From IMG/VR virus record IMGVR_UViG_3300042463_000293, positions 1 through 52,749 of that record: a stretch of 52,749 bases of DNA. One strand, written 5' to 3'. Positions 19,234 to 25,959 of this stretch are shown here, in pieces (the stretch's first letter is position 1; each line of letters opens with the position of its first letter). This DNA comes from a virus. A program made the position numbers and the translations under genes. The notes under the pieces are model-generated. The model ran no database searches and had not been told where the DNA came from. It saw only the letters and a program-made list of their open reading frames with translations.

Positions 19234-19731
19234 TTATTTCAAGAATAATAATTTATATTTGGTTGAGTTAATACTATCTTTAACAAGATCTAAGTTATTT
19301 ACTATTTCTGAATAAGGTAACATACCTTGTAATTTATTTATCATTGCATAAATATCTCTAAGATAATTTACACCGTCTGCTACAGTATCAAGAGTTCTTG
19401 GAGCCACTTCACTATAAGAAAGAATTTTTTCAGCTGCTCCTTGATATCCTTCTATAAGAGTATCTGCATGATCAGGTAAAGCATCATATAATTCATTTAA
19501 TGCTTTATGTGCAGCAAATGATCCTTCTCCTGTTACTTTTAAATGCAACTTGTGAATACTTGTTCTTGCATTCATTAATTCAGTAGCACATGCTGAAACC
19601 ATTGTATCTAGTGAACTACCACCTACACTTGCATTTTTAGTAGGTTGAGGTTTAACTTCTTCAATTTTAAATTGAGGTCTACTGATTTTTGTAGTATCAG
19701 GATTTCTTTTTAACATTCTGTTTTGTTCCAT
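19234..19731 (-). CDS. DUF5856-like four-helix (Dps/ferritin-like) protein
   Basis: This 165-aa protein has a basic, Pro-containing N-terminal tail (residues 1-40) followed by an all-helical domain. Key segments are LMNARTSIHKLHLKVTGEG, SFAAHKALNELYDALPDH and DTLIEGYQGAAEKILSY. The HxLHL, AHKALNELYD and DxLIExYQG pattern matches the DUF5856 family, which I recall from phages and large DNA viruses and which resembles Dps/ferritin four-helix bundles. The His and acidic residues could bind metal, but this is not shown. It lies 63 nt upstream of the 438-aa structural gene and 11 nt after the 194-aa gene, so it may be packaged in or assembled on the virion. Confidence 0.6.
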   Translation of the reverse strand: MEQNRMLKRNPDTTKISRPQFKIEEVKPQPTKNASVGGSSLDTMVSACATELMNARTSIHKLHLKVTGEGSFAAHKALNELYDALPDHADTLIEGYQGAAEKILSYSEVAPRTLDTVADGVNYLRDIYAMINKLQGMLPYSEIVNNLDLVKDSINSTKYKLLFLK

Positions 19732-19742
19732 TATAATAAATA

Positions 19743-20327
19743 TTAATTGTTTCTTTCTGCTGTTTCTGTTCCTCTAGAGAATTGATTACCTGATTCAATA
19801 TCACCAGCAAGTATACTAACTGCTTCATCAATTAGTAATTCAACTATATCATCTTTAAATTCACAATTTACATTTGTAATAGTTTCTACACTAGTGTAAG
19901 GATCTATACATCCTTGTATCTGGATTTTTATTGGTTGTCTATAATATGTAAGACTACCAGAACTAATATCAAAATCATTATTTGTATACACATTGACTCT
20001 ATTATTTTTTAAAGTTGCAAATGTTTCAGCCCACTCAAAACTAGGTTTTTTAGCATTATCAAATAGTAATTGATTTAAGTTGCCCTCTTCTGCAAGATAC
20101 ACTGACATTCTTCTATCATCACAACATCCTTTTTTAGCTTGAATATCTACACGTTTCCATTGTAAATAATCAGGAGGTAAATCAGAATAAGAAGATATAT
20201 CAGATTTAACAAATGGTACGCTAATAGTATCTAGTAATATTTGTAAGTCATCTATTCTTCTAGTAGACTGCTCATCACCTTCTTTTACAATATTGATACC
20301 ATGAAGTTGTCTACTACTTGCCAACAT
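19743..20327 (-). CDS. Conserved crAss-like virion protein, N-terminus possibly lost by frameshift
   Basis: This 194-aa protein has the core RQLHGINIVKEGDEQS followed by RRIDDLQILLDTISV, and YSDLPPDYLQWKRVDI further on. It closely resembles a conserved connector-region protein of Bacteroidetes phages. In the relatives that I recall, the RQLHG segment is preceded by a helix containing RLNKLDSxDYDNIxCWxIVExFNKAQ. Here that preceding text lies in the -1-related frame just upstream (20285-20404) and stops at 20285. The annotated start MLASSRQLHG therefore begins inside the domain. Either a small deletion has split the gene or a programmed frameshift joins the two. The remaining part is intact to its natural-looking end. 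Confidence 0.6.
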   Translation of the reverse strand: MLASSRQLHGINIVKEGDEQSTRRIDDLQILLDTISVPFVKSDISSYSDLPPDYLQWKRVDIQAKKGCCDDRRMSVYLAEEGNLNQLLFDNAKKPSFEWAETFATLKNNRVNVYTNNDFDISSGSLTYYRQPIKIQIQGCIDPYTSVETITNVNCEFKDDIVELLIDEAVSILAGDIESGNQFSRGTETAERNN

Positions 20328-20404
20328 TCAATGTTGTCATAGTCTTGGCTGTCCAATTTGTTAAGACGTTGTTTTACTTTTATAACTATAGTACTATTAA
20401 GCAT
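20285..20404 (-). pseudogene. Displaced N-terminal fragment of the 194-aa protein
   Basis: A 39-codon frame starts at ATG 20404 (4 nt before the end of the 225-aa gene) and encodes MLNSTIVIKVKQRLNKLD followed by SQDYDNIECWQVVDNF, then stops at 20285. It overlaps the first 14 codons of the 194-aa gene in another frame. The text matches what I expect for the N-terminus of that protein family. The DNA at the junction contains near-repeats (AGTAGTAGACAAC), which could have promoted a deletion. Joining the frames needs a -1 slip (or the loss or gain of a non-multiple of three bases). An assembly error cannot be ruled out. Confidence 0.5.
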
Positions 20405-20407
20405 CTG

Positions 20408-21085
20408 TTATTTTTTTTTAGAAGCATTACCAATATTGCTTTTCATACCACCAATAACTTTTTTAACATCATTTCTAGATATATTTTTTACAGTTACTTT
20501 TGGTTTAGCACCATATACTTTTTTATCAATTAAATCTACAGATGAGTTTGTTAACTTAAAAGACTTTTTACCTTTTGCATATCCTGTAGTATCCATAGAT
20601 TGTGTAGTTTCCATAGCAGGTTTTGATGAAACATCAGGAAAAGTTTTTCTTGTACTTTTTACAGTACCATCTGTTGTAGCTTTATATTCTTTAAAATTTT
20701 GAGTATTATTTTTATAATAAGCATCTTTACTAGATTCTTTTATTTTAACACCGCCAGTCTGCATTTTTTTCATAGAAGATTTAACTACTACATCTCTAGC
20801 TTCATTAGCTTTTCTAAATGCAGTTATTGGATGTTCTTTAGTTACTCCACCTTTTTTATATCCAAGTAAAGTTTTTGCTCCAGATTTAAGTCCAGCATAA
20901 AAAGATGTTGGACCTGTATAATTAGGATATCTTTTTTCAATTGCATCATCAACATTCTTTGCCATTTTACCAACTGCTTTATAAGCTTGAGGTATTGGAG
21001 TAGTTTTAAATCCAGCTTTAAATGATGTTTTATCATCAACTTTTTTAACTGTTTTTTTTGCACCACCTGTTTGCATTTTTTTCAT
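20408..21085 (-). CDS. Small basic GG-motif protein
   Basis: This 225-aa protein is very Lys-rich with low complexity. It begins MKKMQTGGAKKTVKKVD, carries KKGGVTKEH near residue 80, and repeats KKMQTGGVKIK near residue 110. The two KKMQTGG copies flank a segment with FKAGFKTTPIPQAYKAVGKM and YAGLKSGAKTLLGYKKGG. It ends SNIGNASKKK. No enzyme motif is seen. The strong positive charge suggests binding to packaged DNA, and the GG motif is shared with the two large proteins at 1-3983. It is the last of six tandem genes of this type. Confidence 0.7.
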   Translation of the reverse strand: MKKMQTGGAKKTVKKVDDKTSFKAGFKTTPIPQAYKAVGKMAKNVDDAIEKRYPNYTGPTSFYAGLKSGAKTLLGYKKGGVTKEHPITAFRKANEARDVVVKSSMKKMQTGGVKIKESSKDAYYKNNTQNFKEYKATTDGTVKSTRKTFPDVSSKPAMETTQSMDTTGYAKGKKSFKLTNSSVDLIDKKVYGAKPKVTVKNISRNDVKKVIGGMKSNIGNASKKK

Positions 21086-21097
21086 AATATATAAATT

Positions 21098-21607
21098 TTA
21101 ACAATTCCACTTTCTCAAAGCAAGAGTTTTTCTTGTTGGTTCTCCATTTGGTTTTTTAGCAGGACCTGGCATCCCTGACATTCTACTACAGAAGCTCTTG
21201 CGTCTCTTAGCATCTTTACTATCAGGATCTAACTTAGAAGGTTTAGTAGTAACAGCCATCTTAAGTTTACTTCCAGGATTAGCAGCTCTATAACTTGCTA
21301 CTCCTTTAGCATTTAAACCACCTGTTTGATTTTTACCTTCCTTACGTGTCCAAGCAGGAGTACTACCTCCACTTTTCATTTTGGGCATTTTATCATTCTT
21401 TTTGTGCCAATCCTTTTCAGCTTTAACACCTTGAGCAACAGTTTTAGCTTTAGCAGTTCTAGTTAAGCTAATAGTATCATATGAACCTTTATTTTTATTT
21501 GTATGATTCACCATAATATCACCAACTTTACCTTCACCTCTTTTAGTAGTCTTTTTATATACTACATGCTTTTCAGTACCTATAGTAAGTTTAACTTTAT
21601 TTGCCAT
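21098..21607 (-). CDS. Small basic GG-motif protein with DUF6321-like C-terminus
   Basis: In this 169-aa protein the N-terminal half is a small beta domain (KVKLTIGTEKHVVYKKTTKR). The C-terminal half opens with KMKSGGSTPAWTRKEGKN and QTGGLNAKGVASYRAANPG. It continues with SKLKMAVTTKPSKLDPDSK and ends RKSFCSRMSGMPGP, then PTRKTLALRKWNC. That C-terminal block (AWTRKEGKNxxGGLNAKGxxSYRxxNPGSxLKxAVTTKPS ... FCxRMSGMxGP ... RKxLALRKWNC) matches a compact domain known from cyanophages and giant viruses (DUF6321, from memory). Function unknown. It is adjacent to the DUF5872-like gene, 2 nt away. Confidence 0.75.
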   Translation of the reverse strand: MANKVKLTIGTEKHVVYKKTTKRGEGKVGDIMVNHTNKNKGSYDTISLTRTAKAKTVAQGVKAEKDWHKKNDKMPKMKSGGSTPAWTRKEGKNQTGGLNAKGVASYRAANPGSKLKMAVTTKPSKLDPDSKDAKRRKSFCSRMSGMPGPAKKPNGEPTRKTLALRKWNC

Positions 21608-21609
21608 GA

Positions 21610-21948
21610 CTATACATTTTTAACTCTTCTACCCATACCTACTTTAGACTTTTCAGCTTTCTTTGCAGCTAGTTTAGAAGGAGTAAGTTCATACTTAGTT
21701 TTAGGTGTATCCTTAGATACTTTCTTGGTTGGCCGGCAGTATTCATTTTTACCACCAGCCCCACAAGCTTTTCCTGATTTTGTATCTTGCCACTTTTCTG
21801 CTTGCCATCTTTTTAAGTCTGTCCCAGCTTTTGTTTTTTTAACAACACCAGAACCTTTCCTACATTTAGCAATAGCTTGAGAAGCTCTTGCTGAAGGAAA
21901 CACAGCATACTGTGCTTTTACTTTAGAATAACATGCATCTTTTGGCAT
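21610..21948 (-). CDS. DUF5872-like small basic protein
   Basis: This 112-aa protein begins MPKDACYSKVKAQYAVFPSA followed by RASQAIAKCRKGSG. It later has WQAEKWQDTKSGKACGAGGK and YCRPTKKVSKDTPKT. The MPKDACYxKVKxxYxVFPSAxAxxAIAKCRK opening and the EKWxDxxxGKxCG ... YCRPTKxVSxxTP core are hallmarks, from memory, of the DUF5872 family seen in large DNA viruses and marine phages. Cys residues at 6, 29, about 62 and 71 could bind Zn. It ends with TAG, immediately followed by the next start, so TAG acts as a normal stop here. It is a member of the six-gene basic cluster, and a DNA- or capsid-binding role is inferred from composition. Confidence 0.75.
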   Translation of the reverse strand: MPKDACYSKVKAQYAVFPSARASQAIAKCRKGSGVVKKTKAGTDLKRWQAEKWQDTKSGKACGAGGKNEYCRPTKKVSKDTPKTKYELTPSKLAAKKAEKSKVGMGRRVKNV

Positions 21949-21953
21949 AACAA

Positions 21954-22331
21954 TTATTTTACTTTTTTAAGTCTAGGATTTGCAGCTTTAGCTTTAGCAC
22001 TAGCTTTTCTAGTTGATGCAGCTAATATAGCTCCAGCAGCTTGTTTACTAATTCCTTGTTTAGCAGCAATACTAGATTGTACTGATTTAAAACCTGGATG
22101 AGCAGTACCTCCTTTGGCCATTTTTTTATTTTTCATTTTAGCTCCAGAAATTCTATCAGCAGCAGTTGGTTTAGGATTATTATCTATACCCGCTATAATA
22201 GATAAAATACCAAATGGACTAGTTCCACCAGATTTCATCATAGGTTTTCTTTCAGGAGCACATGCACCAGAAGCAGTTCTTACTTTAGTATTTTTGCAAG
22301 AAGTCTTAACTGCTCTATTAGTATTAGCCAT
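21954..22331 (-). CDS. Small basic GG-motif protein with NPRLKKVK-type C-terminus
   Basis: This 125-aa protein has an N-terminal Cys-containing part (TSCKNTKVRTASGACAPERK), then MMKSGGTSPFG, then KKMAKGGTAHPGF. The C-terminal 50 residues, FKSVQSSIAAKQGISKQAAG followed by AILAASTRKASAKAKAANP, are helical and basic and end RLKKVK. A GFKxVQxxIAxKxGxSxxAAGAILAxxxRxASxxAKxxNPRLxxV block is a recurrent small domain in phage virion-module proteins, sometimes together with the DUF5872 and DUF6321 types. Two MxxGG motifs flank a hydrophobic segment (FGILSIIAGID). No enzymatic function is suggested; a histone-like or internal capsid role is plausible. Confidence 0.7.
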   Translation of the reverse strand: MANTNRAVKTSCKNTKVRTASGACAPERKPMMKSGGTSPFGILSIIAGIDNNPKPTAADRISGAKMKNKKMAKGGTAHPGFKSVQSSIAAKQGISKQAAGAILAASTRKASAKAKAANPRLKKVK

Positions 22332-22333
22332 GA

Positions 22334-22963
22334 CTATTTCTTTTTAGATTTAGTAACTCCACCCATTTTTTTAAATGTAGTTGTTACAGATCTGTTAGAA
22401 TTTGCTCTAGGTTTTGTTACATATGTTTTTTCAGTACCATTTGTTGTACTTTTTACTGTACTGCCAGGTTTATTAGCATATTTTGTAACTTTTTCCATAG
22501 CTTCTTTTTCAGAAACATTTTTAGTTTTACCAAACATATTTGTTTTTGTAGAACTTGTTCCACCAGCTTGCATTTTATTTACTGTTCCACCTTTCTTAGC
22601 CATTGTTGGTTTTTTCAGTAATCTATCAGGACCACCCATTGGAATATAACTGTCAATTATTTTTCTTGGAACTGTTGTTTTCTTTTGTACAACTGTTTTT
22701 TTAACTACAGGTTTTTTAGGAGTTGTACTCATTTTAGGAGTTGTACTCATTCCACCTACTTGCATTTTTTTAACTTTAGTCATGTCATTTGTTTTTTTAT
22801 TTATATTTACTGATCCGCCTTTTCTACCAAATCCCATTTGAGAAGAAGTCCCCATATTTTCTTGAGGTATACCATATAATTGTACTGGAGCTTTTTTTAC
22901 TGCAGATCCTCCTAATGCCATTTTTTTAGTGCCTCCACATTTAGCACATCCTATCTTTGCCAT
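22334..22963 (-). CDS. Small basic GG-motif protein, richest in the motif
   Basis: This 209-aa Lys/Thr/Gly-rich protein begins MAKIGCAKCGGTKKMALGG. It has an N-terminal CAKC pair and at least six xxGG motifs: ALGGSA, RKGGSV, QVGGMS, AKKGGT, QAGGTS and KMGGVT. Several are preceded by KM or NKM, giving KKMQVGG and NKMQAGG. Between the motifs are low-complexity Lys/Pro/Thr stretches, including two near-identical STTPKMSTTPKK units. The stop is TAG at 22334. Motif density suggests the GG sites separate repeated functional units rather than forming one folded domain. Role unknown. Confidence 0.7.
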   Translation of the reverse strand: MAKIGCAKCGGTKKMALGGSAVKKAPVQLYGIPQENMGTSSQMGFGRKGGSVNINKKTNDMTKVKKMQVGGMSTTPKMSTTPKKPVVKKTVVQKKTTVPRKIIDSYIPMGGPDRLLKKPTMAKKGGTVNKMQAGGTSSTKTNMFGKTKNVSEKEAMEKVTKYANKPGSTVKSTTNGTEKTYVTKPRANSNRSVTTTFKKMGGVTKSKKK

Positions 22964-22983
22964 AATAATTTATTTTAATATTA

Positions 22984-23154
22984 TTAACACTTTTTACCTT
23001 TGGTACCTCCCATTTTCATCTTAGGAGATGGCTGTGGTTTGTTTACTTTTCCTGGAGTTTTTCCACCTGGAGTTTTTAATGCATACACTGGAGAATTGGT
23101 TCCACCTACTCTGCCTGTTGCTCTTTGTTGTACATTTACTTTTGCGTTAGCCAT
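22984..23154 (-). CDS. 56-aa basic GG-motif protein
   Basis: A short frame encodes MANAKVNVQQRATGRVGGTN, then SPVYALKTPGGKTPGK, and ends SPKMKMGGTKGKKC. It carries three GG motifs, the last preceded by KMKM. It begins the six-gene basic cluster just after the terminator at 23172-23196 and ends 21 nt before the 209-aa gene. Opposite-strand frames cover the same DNA but lack this family's composition. The shared motif with its neighbours makes it a convincing gene despite its length. Confidence 0.7.
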   Translation of the reverse strand: MANAKVNVQQRATGRVGGTNSPVYALKTPGGKTPGKVNKPQPSPKMKMGGTKGKKC

Positions 23155-23171
23155 GATATATAGTTTAAAAA

Positions 23172-23196
23172 AGTATACCAGAATTACTGGTATACT
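23172..23196 (-). terminator. Intrinsic terminator after the 336-aa gene
   Basis: A perfect 10-bp inverted repeat (AGTATACCAG/CTGGTATACT) has a 5-nt loop and is followed on the minus strand by six T. It lies 11 nt after the stop at 23207 and 18 nt before the 56-aa gene, separating the capsid block from the basic-protein cluster. The gap leaves little room for a new promoter, so partial readthrough is likely. Confidence 0.8.
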
Positions 23197-23206
23197 CTAG
23201 AGTTAT

Positions 23207-24217
23207 TTACATATTCCACAGTTTTTCAACTTGTGCATTTAAATCCTTTAGTATATCCTCATTTAAAGGGTTTTTTAAGAACTCAGTTACATCAGCAACA
23301 TTTCTACCAAGTAAACTATTTGACTTAGTATGATAGATGTGTCCATCTGACTTATTAATAATATACTTAAAAAATATGGAATCTTTGACAATTGCTTTAA
23401 TTTTTAATGTTTCCATATCTAAAGCAGCAGCTTCTAAGAAACCTTTTGCAGCTCTTTCTTTGTTTCCTTCTGTACCTTCACCATTAATATGTCTATCCAT
23501 GTTGTCATAGATAACATCATTAGGTGTATGTTTTTTATACTGTATACTTGCAGTATCAACAGATTTAGCAATGTAGAATAATTTAGTACTATTTTTATCA
23601 AATAGTTTTTGTAATTCAGCAAGTGCTTTATTTTTAAGTTTTTTGTATTCAGTTTTAATTCCACTAGTTTCTGTAACTTTATCTAAATAAAATTTTGGTG
23701 GAACTGCTTTTGATCTAGCATCATCATAACTTCTTGATATAAGAGAAAATCCTCCAGCTTCAACAGCATATAGTTTAATTCTATCATATGGATTAGCAGG
23801 ATCTAGATATACTGGATCATTACCACATGACATATTTATTTTATTCCAAAATTCTTTATTACTTGGGTTAAGTAACTTGATATCATTCCAGAATGTTGGG
23901 CTATCAATATCTACTACATTAGCTGCTAATTCTTTTTCTAATTCAGCTACTGCAATTCTGATCTCTCTAACTTTTGCAATTCTTTCATCTGCTGGTAATA
24001 ATTTAATCTCAGGAGCAAATTCATTTAATCCTGTTACATATCTTACTACTCCATTTTGTTCTAAGCAAGCTAATTGCTCATAATGTTTAACACCATCAAA
24101 TAATGATTGGCCATAATGTTCTAATCCCATGTTTGACATTGAGTTGTCAAAATAAGGTTTAACAGAGATCTTATTACTCTTGTTAACGTTTAATACTTCT
24201 ACGTGTGTAAAATCCAT
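23207..24217 (-). CDS. Conserved crAss-like protein downstream of the capsid gene
   Basis: This 336-aa mixed alpha/beta protein starts MDFTHVEVLNVNKSNKISVK and has a helical centre (VREIRIAVAELEKELAANVV). It contains DPANPYDRIKLYAVEAGGFS and LFYIAKSVDTASIQY, and ends NAQVEKLWNM. The sequence between residues 130 and 180 (NDPVYLDPANPYDRIKLYA) looks structural rather than catalytic. A gene of this length directly follows the major capsid gene in many crAss-like genomes and has no agreed function. Here it is separated from the capsid gene by a strong hairpin, so it is probably made at lower level. Its start has the AAAACCAACA leader shared with two other genes. Confidence 0.6.
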   Translation of the reverse strand: MDFTHVEVLNVNKSNKISVKPYFDNSMSNMGLEHYGQSLFDGVKHYEQLACLEQNGVVRYVTGLNEFAPEIKLLPADERIAKVREIRIAVAELEKELAANVVDIDSPTFWNDIKLLNPSNKEFWNKINMSCGNDPVYLDPANPYDRIKLYAVEAGGFSLISRSYDDARSKAVPPKFYLDKVTETSGIKTEYKKLKNKALAELQKLFDKNSTKLFYIAKSVDTASIQYKKHTPNDVIYDNMDRHINGEGTEGNKERAAKGFLEAAALDMETLKIKAIVKDSIFFKYIINKSDGHIYHTKSNSLLGRNVADVTEFLKNPLNEDILKDLNAQVEKLWNM

Positions 24218-24258
24218 TTTGTGTTGGTTTTAAAATGTTTATAATTGTAAATATAATA

Positions 24259-24289
24259 AAAAAGGAGGAGTTTTATCCCCTCCCTTTCT
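24259..24289 (-). terminator. Hairpin terminator/attenuator after the major capsid gene
   Basis: The inverted repeat AAAGGAGGAG/CCCCTCCCTTT has a short TTTTAT loop and one bulge. On the minus strand it ends in a run of seven T. It lies about 20 nt past the capsid stop and about 40 nt before the next start. The stem core (GGGAGG) is close to that of the hairpin after the 438-aa gene. Confidence 0.75.
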
Positions 24290-24307
24290 ATTTTCTAGTT
24301 TGACATA

Positions 24308-25924
24308 TTAGAATGATCCACCTGTGATTGGATTTCTCATAACAATTTTCAATACTTTAGTTGGATCTTTAACCCAAATAGCTGGCATTGTTTGAGACAT
24401 CATTACACGGTATCCGTTGAATTGTCCAGAAGACTGGAATCCTTGAGATCTACCCATGTAATCCATTGTACCATTTTGGTACCACCATTTCAATTGATTA
24501 TCCCAAGATAATTTCAACATGTAAATGTTGTCATTAGTGTTATCTGTGATATCAAAGATAATGAATGAATAAGAAGATAATGGGAAACCATCAATAATAG
24601 GATTCTCAATATCATTAGTGTGAACATTATCAAATGCAGGATTCAATACAAACTTAACATTAGCCAAGAATGGAATAACGTAAGAAGTGTAAGCAAATCC
24701 AAAGTTTAAGTCCATACCTTTACCAGTGATAGCACCAATATCAGCAGCTTGAATCAATAAACCTGAAGAAATAGCTTCTTGTTTAATTGCTTCATTAACC
24801 ATACGCATACCACCCATACCTGTTTGAACAACAAGTTGACGTTTAGGATCTGGTCCTTGAAATTCAACTTTACCATTAAAGAAGTTATATAACTCACCTC
24901 TGAATAAATCCAAGTTAAAGTTATTTTTGTTATAAATTCTTTTGAAAGAGTTGTCTAACTGTTTCCACAAACCTACAGATAATCTTACATCATCTGGTCC
25001 GTCTTGACGTACTCTACCCCCGTGTCCCCACATAAGGTAAGTCTCAATATCAGATGCAATCTTAGTTAAGTGAGCAGCTTCCATGTTTGTCAAGAAAGTT
25101 CTTGATAAATCACCATTGTCAAATGCTTTTTTAACTGAGTCTTTACCCATTACTTTAACCATATCATCCAAAGATGAAATAGATGGATCTAAACCTTTCA
25201 AGTGAGATCTCCAGATTTCAGTTACAGGAACTGTACCATCTGCATTCATACCACCTTTGATCATTAAATCTGCTCTAGAAGAGATAGAGTAATGAACGTG
25301 AGCTTCAGCACCACCAACAAAGTTGTAGTACTCACGGAATCCTGTGTTAGTTTGGATGTCTGAGAATCTCTCACCATACTCACCTCTAGCAGAACCTTTA
25401 CGGAATACTTTAGTACCATTAGCTAAATAAGCATTATCAATGTACTTGTAGTTATCATTGTTAACTAACTGTACAGTATAGATAAAACCATCACCAATTG
25501 GTAAAATGTCTTCAGCAGTAATGTACATCTCACAACCGTTGTATTTGTCATAAGTGATGATATCACCATGTCCAAATTCACGCTTGTTCAACTTGATCTT
25601 GAAAGTAGTACCTTCAATACCTTTTGCTGAATTTGCTGGCTCAATGTCTTCAACAATGTAAGGAAGATCAATTGATACTGGAGTTTGCCATTTATACTCA
25701 CCACGTGCGTTATCTACATTGATAACATTTTTTCCACCAAAAGAAGATAACTGGTATAAAGGCATTTCAACTTTTTGAGCCATAGCCCATAAGTCTACCG
25801 GACCTAAATCCATTGGTTCTGCATCTTTTAGCATGTTTTGTAAATGGTAAGAATCTACATGTGAACTAGCATTGTATGCCGTATCACGCAAGAAAATCCC
25901 ATTATTTAATACTGGAGTTGCCAT
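24308..25924 (-). CDS. Major capsid protein (crAss-like, HK97 fold)
   Basis: This 538-aa protein begins MATPVLNNGIFLRDTAYNAS and contains stretches that I recognise from Crassvirales capsid proteins. These include NARGEYKWQTPVSI, the GEYGERFSDIQTNTGFREYY region, AHVHYSISSRADLMIKGG and METYLMWGHGG-like text (IETYLMWGHGGRVRQDG). The length is in the usual range. Codon use is notably richer in C-ending codons than that of neighbours, as expected for the most abundant protein. The scaffold candidate lies 35 nt upstream and the portal precedes that, the standard order. No N-terminal prodomain is obvious. The start is supported by the conserved opening and by the A/T-rich leader. Confidence 0.92.
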   Translation of the reverse strand: MATPVLNNGIFLRDTAYNASSHVDSYHLQNMLKDAEPMDLGPVDLWAMAQKVEMPLYQLSSFGGKNVINVDNARGEYKWQTPVSIDLPYIVEDIEPANSAKGIEGTTFKIKLNKREFGHGDIITYDKYNGCEMYITAEDILPIGDGFIYTVQLVNNDNYKYIDNAYLANGTKVFRKGSARGEYGERFSDIQTNTGFREYYNFVGGAEAHVHYSISSRADLMIKGGMNADGTVPVTEIWRSHLKGLDPSISSLDDMVKVMGKDSVKKAFDNGDLSRTFLTNMEAAHLTKIASDIETYLMWGHGGRVRQDGPDDVRLSVGLWKQLDNSFKRIYNKNNFNLDLFRGELYNFFNGKVEFQGPDPKRQLVVQTGMGGMRMVNEAIKQEAISSGLLIQAADIGAITGKGMDLNFGFAYTSYVIPFLANVKFVLNPAFDNVHTNDIENPIIDGFPLSSYSFIIFDITDNTNDNIYMLKLSWDNQLKWWYQNGTMDYMGRSQGFQSSGQFNGYRVMMSQTMPAIWVKDPTKVLKIVMRNPITGGSF

Positions 25925-25959
25925 TTGTATTTATTTATTTGTTTATTTATAATACTTTT

